DNA from: Agriotes lineatus
Taxonomy: Eukaryota; Arthropoda; Insecta; Coleoptera; Elateridae
Assembly: GCA_940337035.1 (NCBI GenBank)
Contig: CALNHX010003319.1
Span: 1-64,000, forward strand
Length of the DNA stretch: 64,000 nucleotides
Reading direction: 5' to 3'
A model generated the notes under the pieces. The model ran no database searches. It had not been told where the DNA came from and saw nothing but the letters and a program-made list of their open reading frames with translations. A program made the position numbers and the translations under genes. Positions 9,338-18,930 of the stretch are shown here, one piece after another (position 1 is the stretch's first letter; the number at the start of each line of letters is the position of its first letter).

Positions 9338-10803
9338 TTTTGTTTTTAAATGTATCTTGGGTTAATTTTAATAAATCAATCAAAATATAATATCTTTAAT
9401 ACTCATTTAACTCTTCTATCATTTGTTTTCACCATTTTTCAGGCACCGTTTTCCATTTTTGATAAATTTTAACATAAAATTTGGGAATGAGCGACCCAAA
9501 AAACCCTTAGGTATAGGTATCAGAAATTTAAAAAAATTTACCCAAATTCGTAATCAGCGATCCCAAAGCCCCCCGACATAATAAAAATAAAAAAAAATAA
9601 AATAAAAAATTAGACCTCGACGGCATTTTGTTTTTAGACCTATTTTAAGGCCAGATTCGTAATCTGCGAACCCAAAAACCTTATGTTATCAAATTTCAGG
9701 CAATTTTTTAAATAAATAAAGTAGTTATACATTTTTTAATAAAGAGTATATTAAAAAACACTTATTTGTTAATAACAATTGAAAAAATAAAAAGCACACT
9801 TTCTCACCTATGGGGAACTTTTCTATAAACTTTTTCCGAAATAATAAAAAAAGAATATTCAAAATCGGTTTTGAATCAAAGAAGTTACAACCTTGGCGAA
9901 TTTTTAGCGTTTAGAAAATGGACTATTGAATTACATTCGGGATATTACCGGGAGATCAAGAAAACTGACAGAAAAAAATTTTTTTCTTCTATGCTTGGTT
10001 ACATTAATATAAATTTTATATGACATTGCAATTTCAGAATTGTAAATTTCTATTAACTTATTTTTGTCTTACTTCAGGTTTTGGTCTAGGTACTCCTTTG
10101 CTAATTCCTTAATGTTTTGGATAATCATTTTTCTGTTTGGTAAATTGTTGTCAATGTGTGTATACATTTTCCTTTTTGACTTTGTAAGCCATTAGTTTTT
10201 TTTCTAATTCCAGCTTGCTACTTTTAATAATCCTTTCCTACTCTGTATGCTTAGGTAATTGTTACTTCGATTCCTAAACCTCTTCTAATAATTTATTTGG
10301 GTTTTTCAAGTGTCTTTCCACATTTTTTCTTTTAAATCTTTAATGTAAAGCTCCTATTTTTATACATTTGTAGTATACACAATGATTTAAATTTGAAGGC
10401 AGCCATAGTCATGGTGTATAAATACGCAGGGAGATTTTTAATTTATCATCCTTGCAGAATTATACACGAAACACTAATTTACAAATAAATTATCCCTGCT
10501 TCTAATGTTGTAACAATAATTCTAGGTTATTTCAGTTATCTGTTTTTATTTTAATTATCCAGAACCTTCCTGGTCAGCTTCTTTCCTTCATCCCCGAGGT
10601 TGGCATCTGCTCTGTGGCCCTATGCACCCACCGATCTTCTGGCTTTCTTGCGACATGTCTGCCTCGGTTTCATTCCCTTCTTATTTTTCGATACTTACCC
10701 TATCAGTTGTTCTTAGGCTTAATACTTATTTCTCATTTTTGTATTGGGTCACTTTTAATTTTGAATATAGTTAAACTAGTTAAATTTCATGCTTTTACTC
10801 TGT
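9338..10803. other. AT-rich flank with a degenerate three-fold repeat
   Basis: No gene recognised. A motif like AATCAGCGACCCAAAAACC occurs three times in degenerate form at about 9485-9506, 9550-9571 and 9662-9683, just downstream of the cysteine-cluster fragment, and may be part of that family's 3' region. The rest, up to the outer LTR element at 10808, is unassigned. Confidence 0.4.
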
Positions 10804-11339
10804 AAGTTAACACGCCTCGGTCTATGCTCAGCAGTAGGTTCTACAATGGCGTCAGCGGAAGGAGGGGTGTAGGCGTTACCCTTATTGATGCTGCTAAATA
10901 ATTGGTGTAAACTTTTAATACGTTTATTGCTAATGACCCGATGATACATACAAACAAAAACCAACTTACTACTATATATTTACAAGAGGAAAAAAAAACA
11001 AGAAAAGAAATATGTACAAAACAGTCGTCTAGACTCGGGCGCCGGTGGCGCGGGAGGTAATGGGGCGGTCTTTCCCGGTTATCGGAGGCGGGGAAAACTG
11101 CCTGGACGCGGTCCGATCCTCCCGGGGAGGCTCGTTGTGGGCGCTGGCGGTGCTCTGGGTGGGGCGCCGAGCGGGGCTGCGAGGTTCTCCTGGGGCGTCG
11201 GCGGCGCGAGTAACCCTCTCGGGGACGGTGGCTGGAGCGGGGCGTTGTTGGGGCACGAGGTCGGGCTTCCGCTAGGGGAGTCCGGGGACGGGTGGTCCTT
11301 TGCCAGCGGGGACCGCGACGTGGGCTGCTGTCGGGGCAG

Positions 11340-11635
11340 GAGTGGCTGGATGGCCCTGAAGACAAAGTCCGGAAGAGCGCTGGCTGGTTCTCGTCCTAAA
11401 TCCTGAAGTGGCTGGATGGCCCTGATGACAAAGTCCGGAAGAGCGCTGGCTTGTTCTCGTCCTAAGTCCTGAAGTGGCTGGAGGGCCCTGATGACAAAGT
11501 CCGGAAGAGTGGTGGCTGGATGGGCCTGATGACAAAGTCCGGAAGAGCGCTGACTGGTTCCCGTCCTAAGTCCTGAAGTGGCTGGATGGTCCTGATGACA
11601 AAGTCCGGAAGAGCGCTGGCTGGTTCTGGAAGGCT
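11340..11635. repeat. 66-bp tandem repeat, about 4.6 units, inside the 3' LTR
   Basis: Unit begins GAAGTGGCTGGATGGCCCTG and contains ATGACAAAGTCCGGAAGAGC. One unit is shortened to 39 bp. The matching place in the other LTR (about 27410-27470) has a single unit, so the expansion is private to this copy. Confidence 0.85.
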
Positions 11636-12070
11636 GGATGCTGCTGGGACTCTCCGGGGTCCGAAGAGAAGGGACGACTGCTTGTTTTCCTCGTATTTAA
11701 TAATTCTGCGTTTTTTTCGCTGCTCGACATATTAGCGCCTTGATGAGTGTCGCAATGGCTGGCCGTCGAAATGTCGATTCTAATGATACCCCATTTGCTA
11801 TGTTTCGTTTGGCTTTAATTAAAATAAGGATTTGTTTCCCTCGAGCTCTGCGTATAAAATTACTTAAGCATTATTGTTACTGAGTGTGTTAAAAAGTTCT
11901 CCTTGTTTTTATTATTTGCGCGCTGATTTTTTCTGTTTTTTCATACCAAATACTCCTGCATTTGATTATTCCTACCGCTAATTAAAATTTAATTTGTAAT
12001 ATTTGTACATTCGCCTGCTGCATTTGGCCTTTGTCCTGATTTAGCCGTTAGAGAATGCGTCTTTGTTCTG

Positions 12071-12143
12071 CCCCGGGCCCGGGCAAACTTCGCCCGCACG
12101 GCGAGCTTGCCCGGGCCCGGGCAAACTTCGCCCGCACGGCGAG
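12071..12143. repeat. Duplicated GC-rich 36-mer
   Basis: CCCGGGCCCGGGCAAACTTC plus the following CGCCCGCACGGCGAGC occurs twice in a row here and once in the other LTR (27983-28017). The CCCGGGCCCGGG core is self-complementary. Confidence 0.8.
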
Positions 12144-12643
12144 CCGCGATGTTTTCGTCGGCTGAGGGAAAAATCGTTTTAATCGGCCTGTATGCTTGTT
12201 AGCGACTTGAGGGTAATTTGATTAAGTAGCGGCTAATTTTCCCTATGCCTGTGTGGTTTCTATAGGGCGCAGTATTGATTAGGAGTGCCGTTGTTAATTA
12301 AAATTAGATCTCAATTTCGCGTGAGTTTGGGCTGCTTTTAGAGGCTCCGTTCGTCGGCTTGCCCTGGTGTTTTATTGCGGGGTGATTTGCTGCACTTTAG
12401 AAACTGGCATGCTGTTTGCAATTTATTGTTTTATTTATGCAGAGGTTTTTATTTGGAAATTTGTGCACTTTTAAACTGGCATGCCGTAATTTATTGTTCT
12501 ATTTCTGCAGAGGTCTTTATTTGAAATTTGTGTAGGATCGTGGCGTTTCGGTAAACATATGTTTTTGTTCTTTTGTTTCATCGTCGTCTAGTTGGCGACG
12601 CAGATTTTCTTTGTTGATTTGATCTGTTCGCCGATTCATATTA

Positions 12644-12962
12644 ATTCCCCCCTCCGTTGGCGTCCTCGATCCGTGCAGGAATTTCTAAGGGGCTGGGGGA
12701 GAAGGGGCGGAGTTGATCTGCGTGTGTTTTTCTCTTCGACTACGTCTAATTGGCTTAGCGACGGATTCCTTGGTGGTGCTGAGAGATATGAGTGGCCGGT
12801 TGCCCGTAGATGCCCTTGTGAATCCTCACATGGTGATGATTGGTTGCGAGTCGCTTGATCCATTGTAGCAGGTTCCTGGAACCGGGAGGGATCGTTGCTT
12901 TGCGGGTTCGCTGACCGTCATGCATCTTTGGGCTAGGTTTGCTGAATCCCTATGGAATGATA
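12644..12962 (-). other. Outer element internal region next to 3' LTR, with polypurine tract
   Basis: About 320 bp between the outer 3' LTR and the inserted errantivirus. The minus strand has the purine tract CGGAGGGGGG at 12647-12656. No coding motif. Confidence 0.6.
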
Positions 12963-12966
12963 CGCT

Positions 12967-13189
12967 AGTTTCGTGTCGCAAAAGGCCGAAACATTTTTTT
13001 AAAACTTTTTATTTAACTGTAGAAGCTTATAATAAACTACAGGAGTTGCTTCATGTAGGTTACAAACTAAACTAATTACAGTACATTAGGTGCGAAGTAG
13101 ACGATTCTCATGCTGCAATTCTTAATCTAATCGGCAGGAAACTGAGTCTGCAAAGATAAGGCAGGCCGGCACTGGATCCTGATATCATT
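12967..13189 (-). repeat. 3' LTR of errantivirus
   Basis: 223 bp. Same sequence as 25290-25517 apart from a 5-bp indel in the middle and a few substitutions. Ends in CACGAAACT on the minus strand. Confidence 0.88.
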
Positions 13190-13320
13190 CCTCCATCCCG
13201 AGACAAATTTACATATTTTACCTGGAAAAATATTAAATTTTACATTGAATTAATTCTAAAGGTTCCTTTCTGGGTTCCTTACTTAAGAATGCTAAAGCCT
13301 TGTTTTTTAAACTTTGGTGG

Positions 13321-13556
13321 TTACAATATACATACATAATGCATAACACAGTACACAAAACAAATATTACAATAAAAACGATATAAACATGGGTAATGGG
13401 TATCTAACTTACTAACGGAATTTAATAATTCTTCTTGCTTAGCGAGTTGAATTCTATTGCTAAGCAATTTTTGGGTGTTGATTGGAAGCAAGTCAATGGG
13501 GCCAACTTCTATTGGTTTTGGCAGGTCAGAATTTAGTTTATTTATGCTTGCGAGTT
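13321..13556 (-). pseudogene. env: Errantivirus env, C-terminal part (membrane anchor)
   Basis: Minus-strand frame with the stop at 13321-13323. It has a polar stretch, the phrase LLPINTQKLLSNRIQLAKQE and a hydrophobic segment rich in C, Y, F and V, consistent with a transmembrane anchor and short tail. It is separated from the rest of env by the 3.9-kb inverted-end element; the coding phase agrees across the 3-bp target duplication. With the frameshift further upstream, this env cannot be expressed as one protein from here. Confidence 0.65.
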
Positions 13557-13662
13557 TCAGGCCCGGCGCACATTGAACCTAGGGCAGCACAGCGCAGCGG
13601 TATCATTCTAACGCTTTCGTAAACATTAAACAAACTAAAAAAAATAATACAAGCGCTGATAA

Positions 13663-14134
13663 ATGTGCTTTAAATGCTATAAATTTCGTATATCTCAATA
13701 TTCAAAGTTTTATTGCTAATAAAGACTTGTTAAATATATTTGTTGCGGCTAATAATCCAAGTGTAATTTGTTTGAGCGAGGCCCGAATCACCACCGACAT
13801 CGAAGACTTCGAATTAAACATTGATAATTACACGATGGTTCGTTGTAACTCAACTAGCCGCCACACCGGCGGAATTCTTGTTTTTGTGCGCGACGCGCTT
13901 AGTGTACTGGATGTCAAGTTGTACGTAAACAGTGGGAACTATTGGTGTGCGGTTATTAAAATTAAAATTGATTCTGGAGAAATAATTTATGTTGGTTGTT
14001 TCTACCATTCACCATCAAGTAATCATGGCGAGTTTCTCAAGGTTCTTGAAGATTGGTGTGAAGAGTATAAGACAAAAAAAATTGTTTTCTTTGGTGATGC
14101 CAATATAAATTATTTGGCTCAAGACAATAGCTAG
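13663..14134 (+). pseudogene. LINE AP-endonuclease domain, C-terminally truncated
   Basis: Translation opens with NFVYLNIQSFIANKDLL, the N-terminal beta strand of an exonuclease-endonuclease-phosphatase fold, then SEARI (catalytic Glu), GGILVFVRD, GCFYHSPSS and FFGDANINY (GD-x-N motif). It ends at a TAG (14132-14134) soon after that motif, where the rest of the domain including the SDH motif should follow. The missing part was removed by the deletion that joins it to the RT linker. Confidence 0.8.
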
Positions 14135-14237
14135 TGATGGACATGATCGTGATGATGTATATAGTGTTCCTATCGATTGTAGATTTACTGACTTTGAAAT
14201 TATTTCTATCCCAAAACTTAAAGAAATACTTAGAGGA

Positions 14238-15629
14238 ATGAAGAATACATCGAATTCACATGAACTGTTAAATGGTAAAGTCATAAAAAGTTCTATGGAA
14301 GTGGTTGGACATGTATGGGTTAATTTAATTAATGCGTCCCTACAAACAGGTATCGTGCCAGATAAGTTAAAAACCAGCCACGTTACACCGATCCCAAAAA
14401 TTAATAACACTGCAGAAGCGCTTAATTTTAGACCAATAAATACCTTGCCATATTTAGAAAAAATGCTTGAAAAATGTGTATATGAACAAATTCTATCATA
14501 TTTTAACCGAAATAATTTATTTATAGCTAATCAATCTGGCTTTAGGTCTAATCATTCTTGTGAAAGTGCGCTTCAGCTTACTATTTCTCAATGGAAGAAA
14601 GCAATTGATAACAATCTATATACTGTCGCAATTTTTTTGGACCTAAAGCGAGCGTTTGAAACAATTGATAGGAATATTTTAATTCATAAGATTAAGTCCT
14701 ATGCTATTGATGGTAATGTCTTGAAATGGTTTATAAGTTACTTAGAAAATAGGTATCAGGTTACTAAGATTAATGAAACTTTCTCTAACCAAATTGTAAC
14801 AAACCATGGTGTTCCTCAGGGTAGTGTATTGTTGTTCATTATTTATATTAATGATATTGTAAAAAGTTGTAATTGTGAATTCATTAACCTATTCGCAGAC
14901 GATACATTACTAGCGGTATCACATGAAAATTTGAATGTCGCTATTGACAAGATTAATGTGGAACTGGAAAAAATTACCAAGTATTTAAATACAAATAAAC
15001 TAAAACTAAACACTGCCAAAACGAAGGCAATGGTAATTTGCACAAAATCGAATTATAAAAAGGTTTACAAAAATCGTGTAAAAGTTCAGATTTATGGAGA
15101 AGATATTCAAGTTGTGGAAGAAATTAAATACTTGGGTTTTATTATCGACAACCATCTAACTCTTAGTAGGCACTTTGAATATATTCAAAATAAAATTTCG
15201 AAGAAAATGTTCTTCTATTCTAGGCTATCTAGTCAGTTGTCGATATATTCTAAAATCACGGTATACAATACAATTATTAGGCCACATTTTGAGTACTGTC
15301 CTACTCTATTATATTTTCTTGGTAAATATGAACTTTCTAAATTACAAATATTGCAGAATAAAGGTATGAGGATTATTTTGAGATGCAATAGGTACACACC
15401 AATTGAATTTATGTTAAATGCGTTATGTTGGTGGCCCATTGCAACTCATATAAGATTTAATATGTTAACTTTTGTATATAAAATTAAGAACAACTTACTG
15501 CCGGGATACCTTAATAACTATATTACCATAGGGTCACAAATTCATAGACATGACACACGAAATAAACAAAACTTATATATGTATTACAAAACAGAATTTA
15601 ACACAAACTATGAATTCGCTATTTTATAA
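14238..15629 (+). CDS. LINE reverse transcriptase, internal defects
   Basis: 463-residue frame; coding similarity begins slightly upstream (about 14140). Motifs: SHVTPIPK, FRPINTLPYLEK, NQSGFRSNHSCESAL, FLDLKRAFETID, GVPQGSVL then LFIIYIND, and the active site LFADDTLLAV. Three residues normally found between VL and LF of the GVPQGS block are deleted in frame. The frame ends at a TAA at 15629, but a coding-like stretch (INIKQANNINSFKRMLKEYL) continues in another frame to about 15729, so the C terminus is frameshifted. Confidence 0.82.
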   Translation: MKNTSNSHELLNGKVIKSSMEVVGHVWVNLINASLQTGIVPDKLKTSHVTPIPKINNTAEALNFRPINTLPYLEKMLEKCVYEQILSYFNRNNLFIANQSGFRSNHSCESALQLTISQWKKAIDNNLYTVAIFLDLKRAFETIDRNILIHKIKSYAIDGNVLKWFISYLENRYQVTKINETFSNQIVTNHGVPQGSVLLFIIYINDIVKSCNCEFINLFADDTLLAVSHENLNVAIDKINVELEKITKYLNTNKLKLNTAKTKAMVICTKSNYKKVYKNRVKVQIYGEDIQVVEEIKYLGFIIDNHLTLSRHFEYIQNKISKKMFFYSRLSSQLSIYSKITVYNTIIRPHFEYCPTLLYFLGKYELSKLQILQNKGMRIILRCNRYTPIEFMLNALCWWPIATHIRFNMLTFVYKIKNNLLPGYLNNYITIGSQIHRHDTRNKQNLYMYYKTEFNTNYEFAIL

Positions 15630-16367
15630 GGGATTTAACGATTACAATACACTACCGATCAATATAAAACAGGCTAATAATATAAATAGTTTTAAAAGAA
15701 TGTTAAAGGAATACCTCAGTAATGTTTAACAATAGGCTTATACAGTACATTTATGTATTTCATTTATGTATTTATGTATTTCATTGAAATAAATAAACTC
15801 ATATTGTTATTATATCATAAGAAACTATTCCTCTCCTACACTTCGTGTTCGAACCGCACATTTATAACGCAGTTTTCTACATGCAGGGTGAGAGGAAAAT
15901 ACGATGTCGATAGAGGAGAATTTGACAATATTATGTTGTTAAACAGTGCTTCTAAAGAGATAGAAAGGTCAATTTGAAGGAGCGAATTTATGAAGAAAAG
16001 AAATGCTCATGTCGAGTGTATCTTATTAAACGAATTAACAGATGGTCATTTAAACAAATACCTACTGTTGTGTAAACAAAAGCCAGGTGGCTGAAGTTTG
16101 CGGACTAATCAAAGAGGATATTAAATGCCAAGGATATAATGCGCAACAATTTATAAGAACCGTAGCAAAATTAGCAGTATGTTTCACGACAATGTTTATT
16201 ATTTCCATAAGTTAAATACAGTATCAGTTAATAGTATTTTTCCACGATCGGGAGTAGAAGTCCGTTTCTATAGCATCAAAATTGTGACAGAAGTAGAACA
16301 TTTGCTCCCTAGAGACTAAATAAGACAAAAATTTCCCTAGGGAGTTTTCATTATGACTGACACAACA

Positions 16368-16510
16368 ATTATGCCAAATTCGAGGTTATTAGGTTAGGTT
16401 TTGCGTCAGTTTTGACACAAACTGACGCAAAAACTAACCTGCTAACCTCGATTTTGACATATTTGTGAGCTCTTGTCATAATGACTTACAGTACCACCAA
16501 CTCTAAAATT
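16368..16510. repeat. Inverted-repeat MITE of the 'TCAAATTCGAGGTTAGCAGG' family
   Basis: Two arms, GCCAAATTCGAGGTTATTAG... and its reverse complement CTAACCTGCTAACCTCGATT, meet around TTTTGCGTCAGTTTTGACAC. Related arms occur at 40680, 42300-42570 (four times) and 51040. The flanking GACTTACAGTACCACCA matches, inverted, the leader GGTGGCACTGTAAGTC of other copies. Confidence 0.75.
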
Positions 16511-16615
16511 TACCATAGGTTACTAATTTTAAAATAATTGTAACTAAAATGTCAATAAATGACGTTTAAAAAAACGGGTTTTTCGTTTTTAATCTTCCTG
16601 CAACGTGAAAAAAAT

Positions 16616-16743
16616 AGTATATGCAACTCGGAGAGAATGCTATTTTGCTTCAGTGCAATTTCTGACTCTCGGGCTTCGCCCTCGAGTTAGAAATTGCACC
16701 TCAGCAAAATAACGCATTTCTCTCCCTTATTGCATAATCTACT
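16616..16743. repeat. Foldback element with CTTCG apex
   Basis: About 57-bp arms: AGTATATGCAACTCGGAGAG... pairs with ...CTCCCTTATTGCATAATCTA. The apex is GGGCTTCGCCC, a perfect stem around TTCG. No ORF. A similar design occurs at 41900-42029. Confidence 0.7.
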
Positions 16744-16899
16744 ATATTATTATAATGCATTGCAATTTTTAAAATAACTTTTTAATGATGGGTCACTGCA
16801 TCCTTCAATATATTGGTACAAACTAGCATCATTCTTTTCACATTCTTCTTGGTTTTTTCTTTCTAAAATCCGTTTTCTTTCCTGGATCTAACCTTGCAC

Positions 16900-17220
16900 C
16901 TTTTTCCATAGTTTTCTAAGCGATACGTAACAAACGACTACCGGGATTGGACCGTGTCATTATTGAGGTCGAAGAAGTCAACGTTTCACCCACTTTCGTA
17001 AGGGGCTTCATCAGGAGGAAAAAGGAAAAGAGCACGGTAACTCAACGTGTAAACCACACCAGAGGCGAAAGAAACTCTTTTGCAAGGGAAGGTCTAGAAG
17101 AACCTTTGGCGTACATAGAGTAAATAAATAATTTATAAAATCGTTTGCATAGTTGAGTTCTTCGGAATTGTTTTGGCAAATTTCATCCTTTAACTTCGTC
17201 CTCATATTAATCCTCACCCT
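16900..17220 (-). other. Unassigned retroelement-like piece with a hammerhead-like core
   Basis: A 68-codon minus frame (17217-17011) has no recognisable domain. On the minus strand CTGATGA (17014-17008) and GAAAC (16987-16983) are separated by a stretch that can form a short stem, the spacing of a hammerhead ribozyme core such as found in Penelope-like elements. The expected cleavage-site pairing is poor, so this is only a candidate. Confidence 0.25.
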
Positions 17221-17480
17221 CCACTAACTCAATTAGTAGTTCCATATTCGCTAATTATTTTTAAATTTTATGAATAAGCAAATAGCACAACCAACACAGG
17301 ACGTAGGAAACTGTGTACCATCCACAGATTAGACAGGCTCGACGCAGGTCTCTGCCTTTGCTGCACCTCCACTATCTTCAATATACGGATATTGATTTAA
17401 AAGCATGTGTTACAATAACCTCGGCTGTGCTATGGTATGCTACGCTGTGCTGTCCTACGCTCAATGTGCGGCGGGCCTCA

Positions 17481-18930
17481 ATGTGTTACTTTCCTTTGTG
17501 GTAATTTTCATATCGAATAAAAGAGCATTATGTTCTATTAGAGCGGAACAGCCTGGAGTTAAATGTAACATGCTTGATTTTTCAATGTATTTCTTATAAT
17601 TTTGATCGGAGCATTTGACGTTAACCAGTAATCTGTTTGGAGTTGTTATTAGCCATGAAGAAAAGTCCTTTTGTGTAATTATTGGATTTAATAAATCGAA
17701 CGTATACGGTTGACAGGTTTGATTAGTTGCAAAAGATAGTAATTGAGTTTCGCACAGTTTTGAATTAGGCAACCGAAAGTGGTTTCTTTGATTACAAAAG
17801 TAGTTACCGGGATTAGTAGGTTTACAATGATATGGCTCAATAGGTATTGATTCGATAGGACCAAACAAAATTGTGTTATACGTTGGTAGAATCATGCGAT
17901 AACGGGTAGGATTAATGTAAACTGGAAAAGGTATCAATTCAACTAATTGGTAATTTTGATTTTTGGATATTAGTGGTATTTCGAAAATAAAGGTTATTCT
18001 ATTTTTTTATCTGATAAGCCTTGGTAACCATAATGCTTTCGTATACATGTATATTCTGTAAGTTGAAAGGGTACGGGACATCCAAGGAGTTATCCTGGTT
18101 TTTATGAAGGAAGGTGTGAATTGATTTCAAATTGCTAATTAAATCTTTGTTGTCTAATAGCGACATGTGCATCTGCTGTGAATAGGCAAATGTTAGAGCG
18201 TTTTCCAATTCACTCCAAGCATTAAAGATAAGTTGCAAAGAAAATAGGGCTTCGTTTAATAGGTTTCGAGTGGAAATGCCCCCAATGGTTCGTAGTAATT
18301 CGTTGTTTTGAAATATAGTTTTGTTTATATTGTTTAACAATAATTCTTGATTTAGTTTTAGGGTCTGTATGTCTGTTAGAGTATCGTTAAGAATATGTGC
18401 GTGTTCGCTTAGAATTTTAGCATTGATGTCGGCGGACTCCTGTAATTTTGAAATTGACATTTCATATTTTCGACCGTCTTCAGCGTCGAGATTGCCTGTT
18501 AAAAATTTAAACATGGTTCCAAGACCGTCTACAAGGCCTCTTTTCCTAAGAATTTTAGTGTCGGGGAATATTTGATCTAATAGTCTATCTATCTTATCAA
18601 TATAGTGTTTAAGCAATAGTAATTGGTTATTATGGTTAAGCGTTACATCTGTTATGACCTTAAAGGTCCTATGCTCTAAAATAAAATTTTTGTCTTCTAA
18701 TGTAGCTATAAGCGATAAAATATTTAGGCGTAAAGCGATATAAGTATTAACGTCATCGTCATAGTCGGTGTTTTTAATAATAGTCCATGCACTTTCTTTG
18801 ATGAGGGCTTGTCCAAGTACGTTAGGGTAAAGTCCAGGGTTTTCGGAGAGGTCGGTAATCGTAACGTCGCGAAGGGTTGAAGTTAAGAAGAGGGACCAGG
18901 TAATGATGTACCTGCAACAGGTTTATTTTC
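17481..18930 (-). pseudogene. env: Errantivirus env, F-protein-like ectodomain
   Basis: Minus frame open from about 18930, overlapping the end of pol by a few dozen bases as in other errantiviruses, where env is read from a spliced RNA. An arginine/lysine cleavage motif followed by GLVDGLGTMFKFLTGNLD (about 18535-18480) is the fusion-peptide-like segment shared by errantivirus Env and baculovirus F proteins; a heptad-like stretch follows. A frameshift in an A7 run near 18000-18006 separates 18616-17999 from 17937-17461, and the protein is then cut by the inserted element at 17480. Known role of the family: membrane fusion. This copy is inactive. Confidence 0.8.

Larger units (their letters stand above)
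10808..12643 (-). repeat. 3' LTR of outer element (expanded copy)
   Basis: 1836 bp. Collinear with 26882-28517 but about 200 bp longer. It carries extra copies of a 66-bp unit (11340-11635) and a doubled GC-rich 36-mer (12071-12143), and lacks about 85 bp near 11660 that the other LTR has. No real gene inside; the GC-rich open frames have no recognisable motif. Confidence 0.88.
13625..15800 (+). mobile_element. Non-LTR retrotransposon with internal deletion
   Basis: An endonuclease part and an RT part sit on the same strand in the usual order, with several hundred bases missing between them at about 14130. The element ends in ATTTATGTATTTC-type short repeats and AAATAAATAAAC (15752-15800), a LINE tail. 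It lies inside the inverted-end element 13560-17477, opposite in strand to the errantivirus. Confidence 0.85.
13560..17477. mobile_element. DNA transposon-like element with about 35-bp inverted ends, inside env
   Basis: Left end GGCCCGGCGCACATTGAACC (13560) and right end, read inward on the minus strand, GGCCCGCCGCACATTGAGCG (17477) are inverted repeats that continue through CAGCACAGCG. A 3-bp duplication TCA flanks them (13557-13559, 17478-17480), and removing the element brings the two env halves into register. GGCCC ends and a 3-bp target duplication suggest PIF/Harbinger, although TCA is not the usual TWA. No transposase is seen inside; the space is filled by a LINE and foldback repeats. 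Confidence 0.75.
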
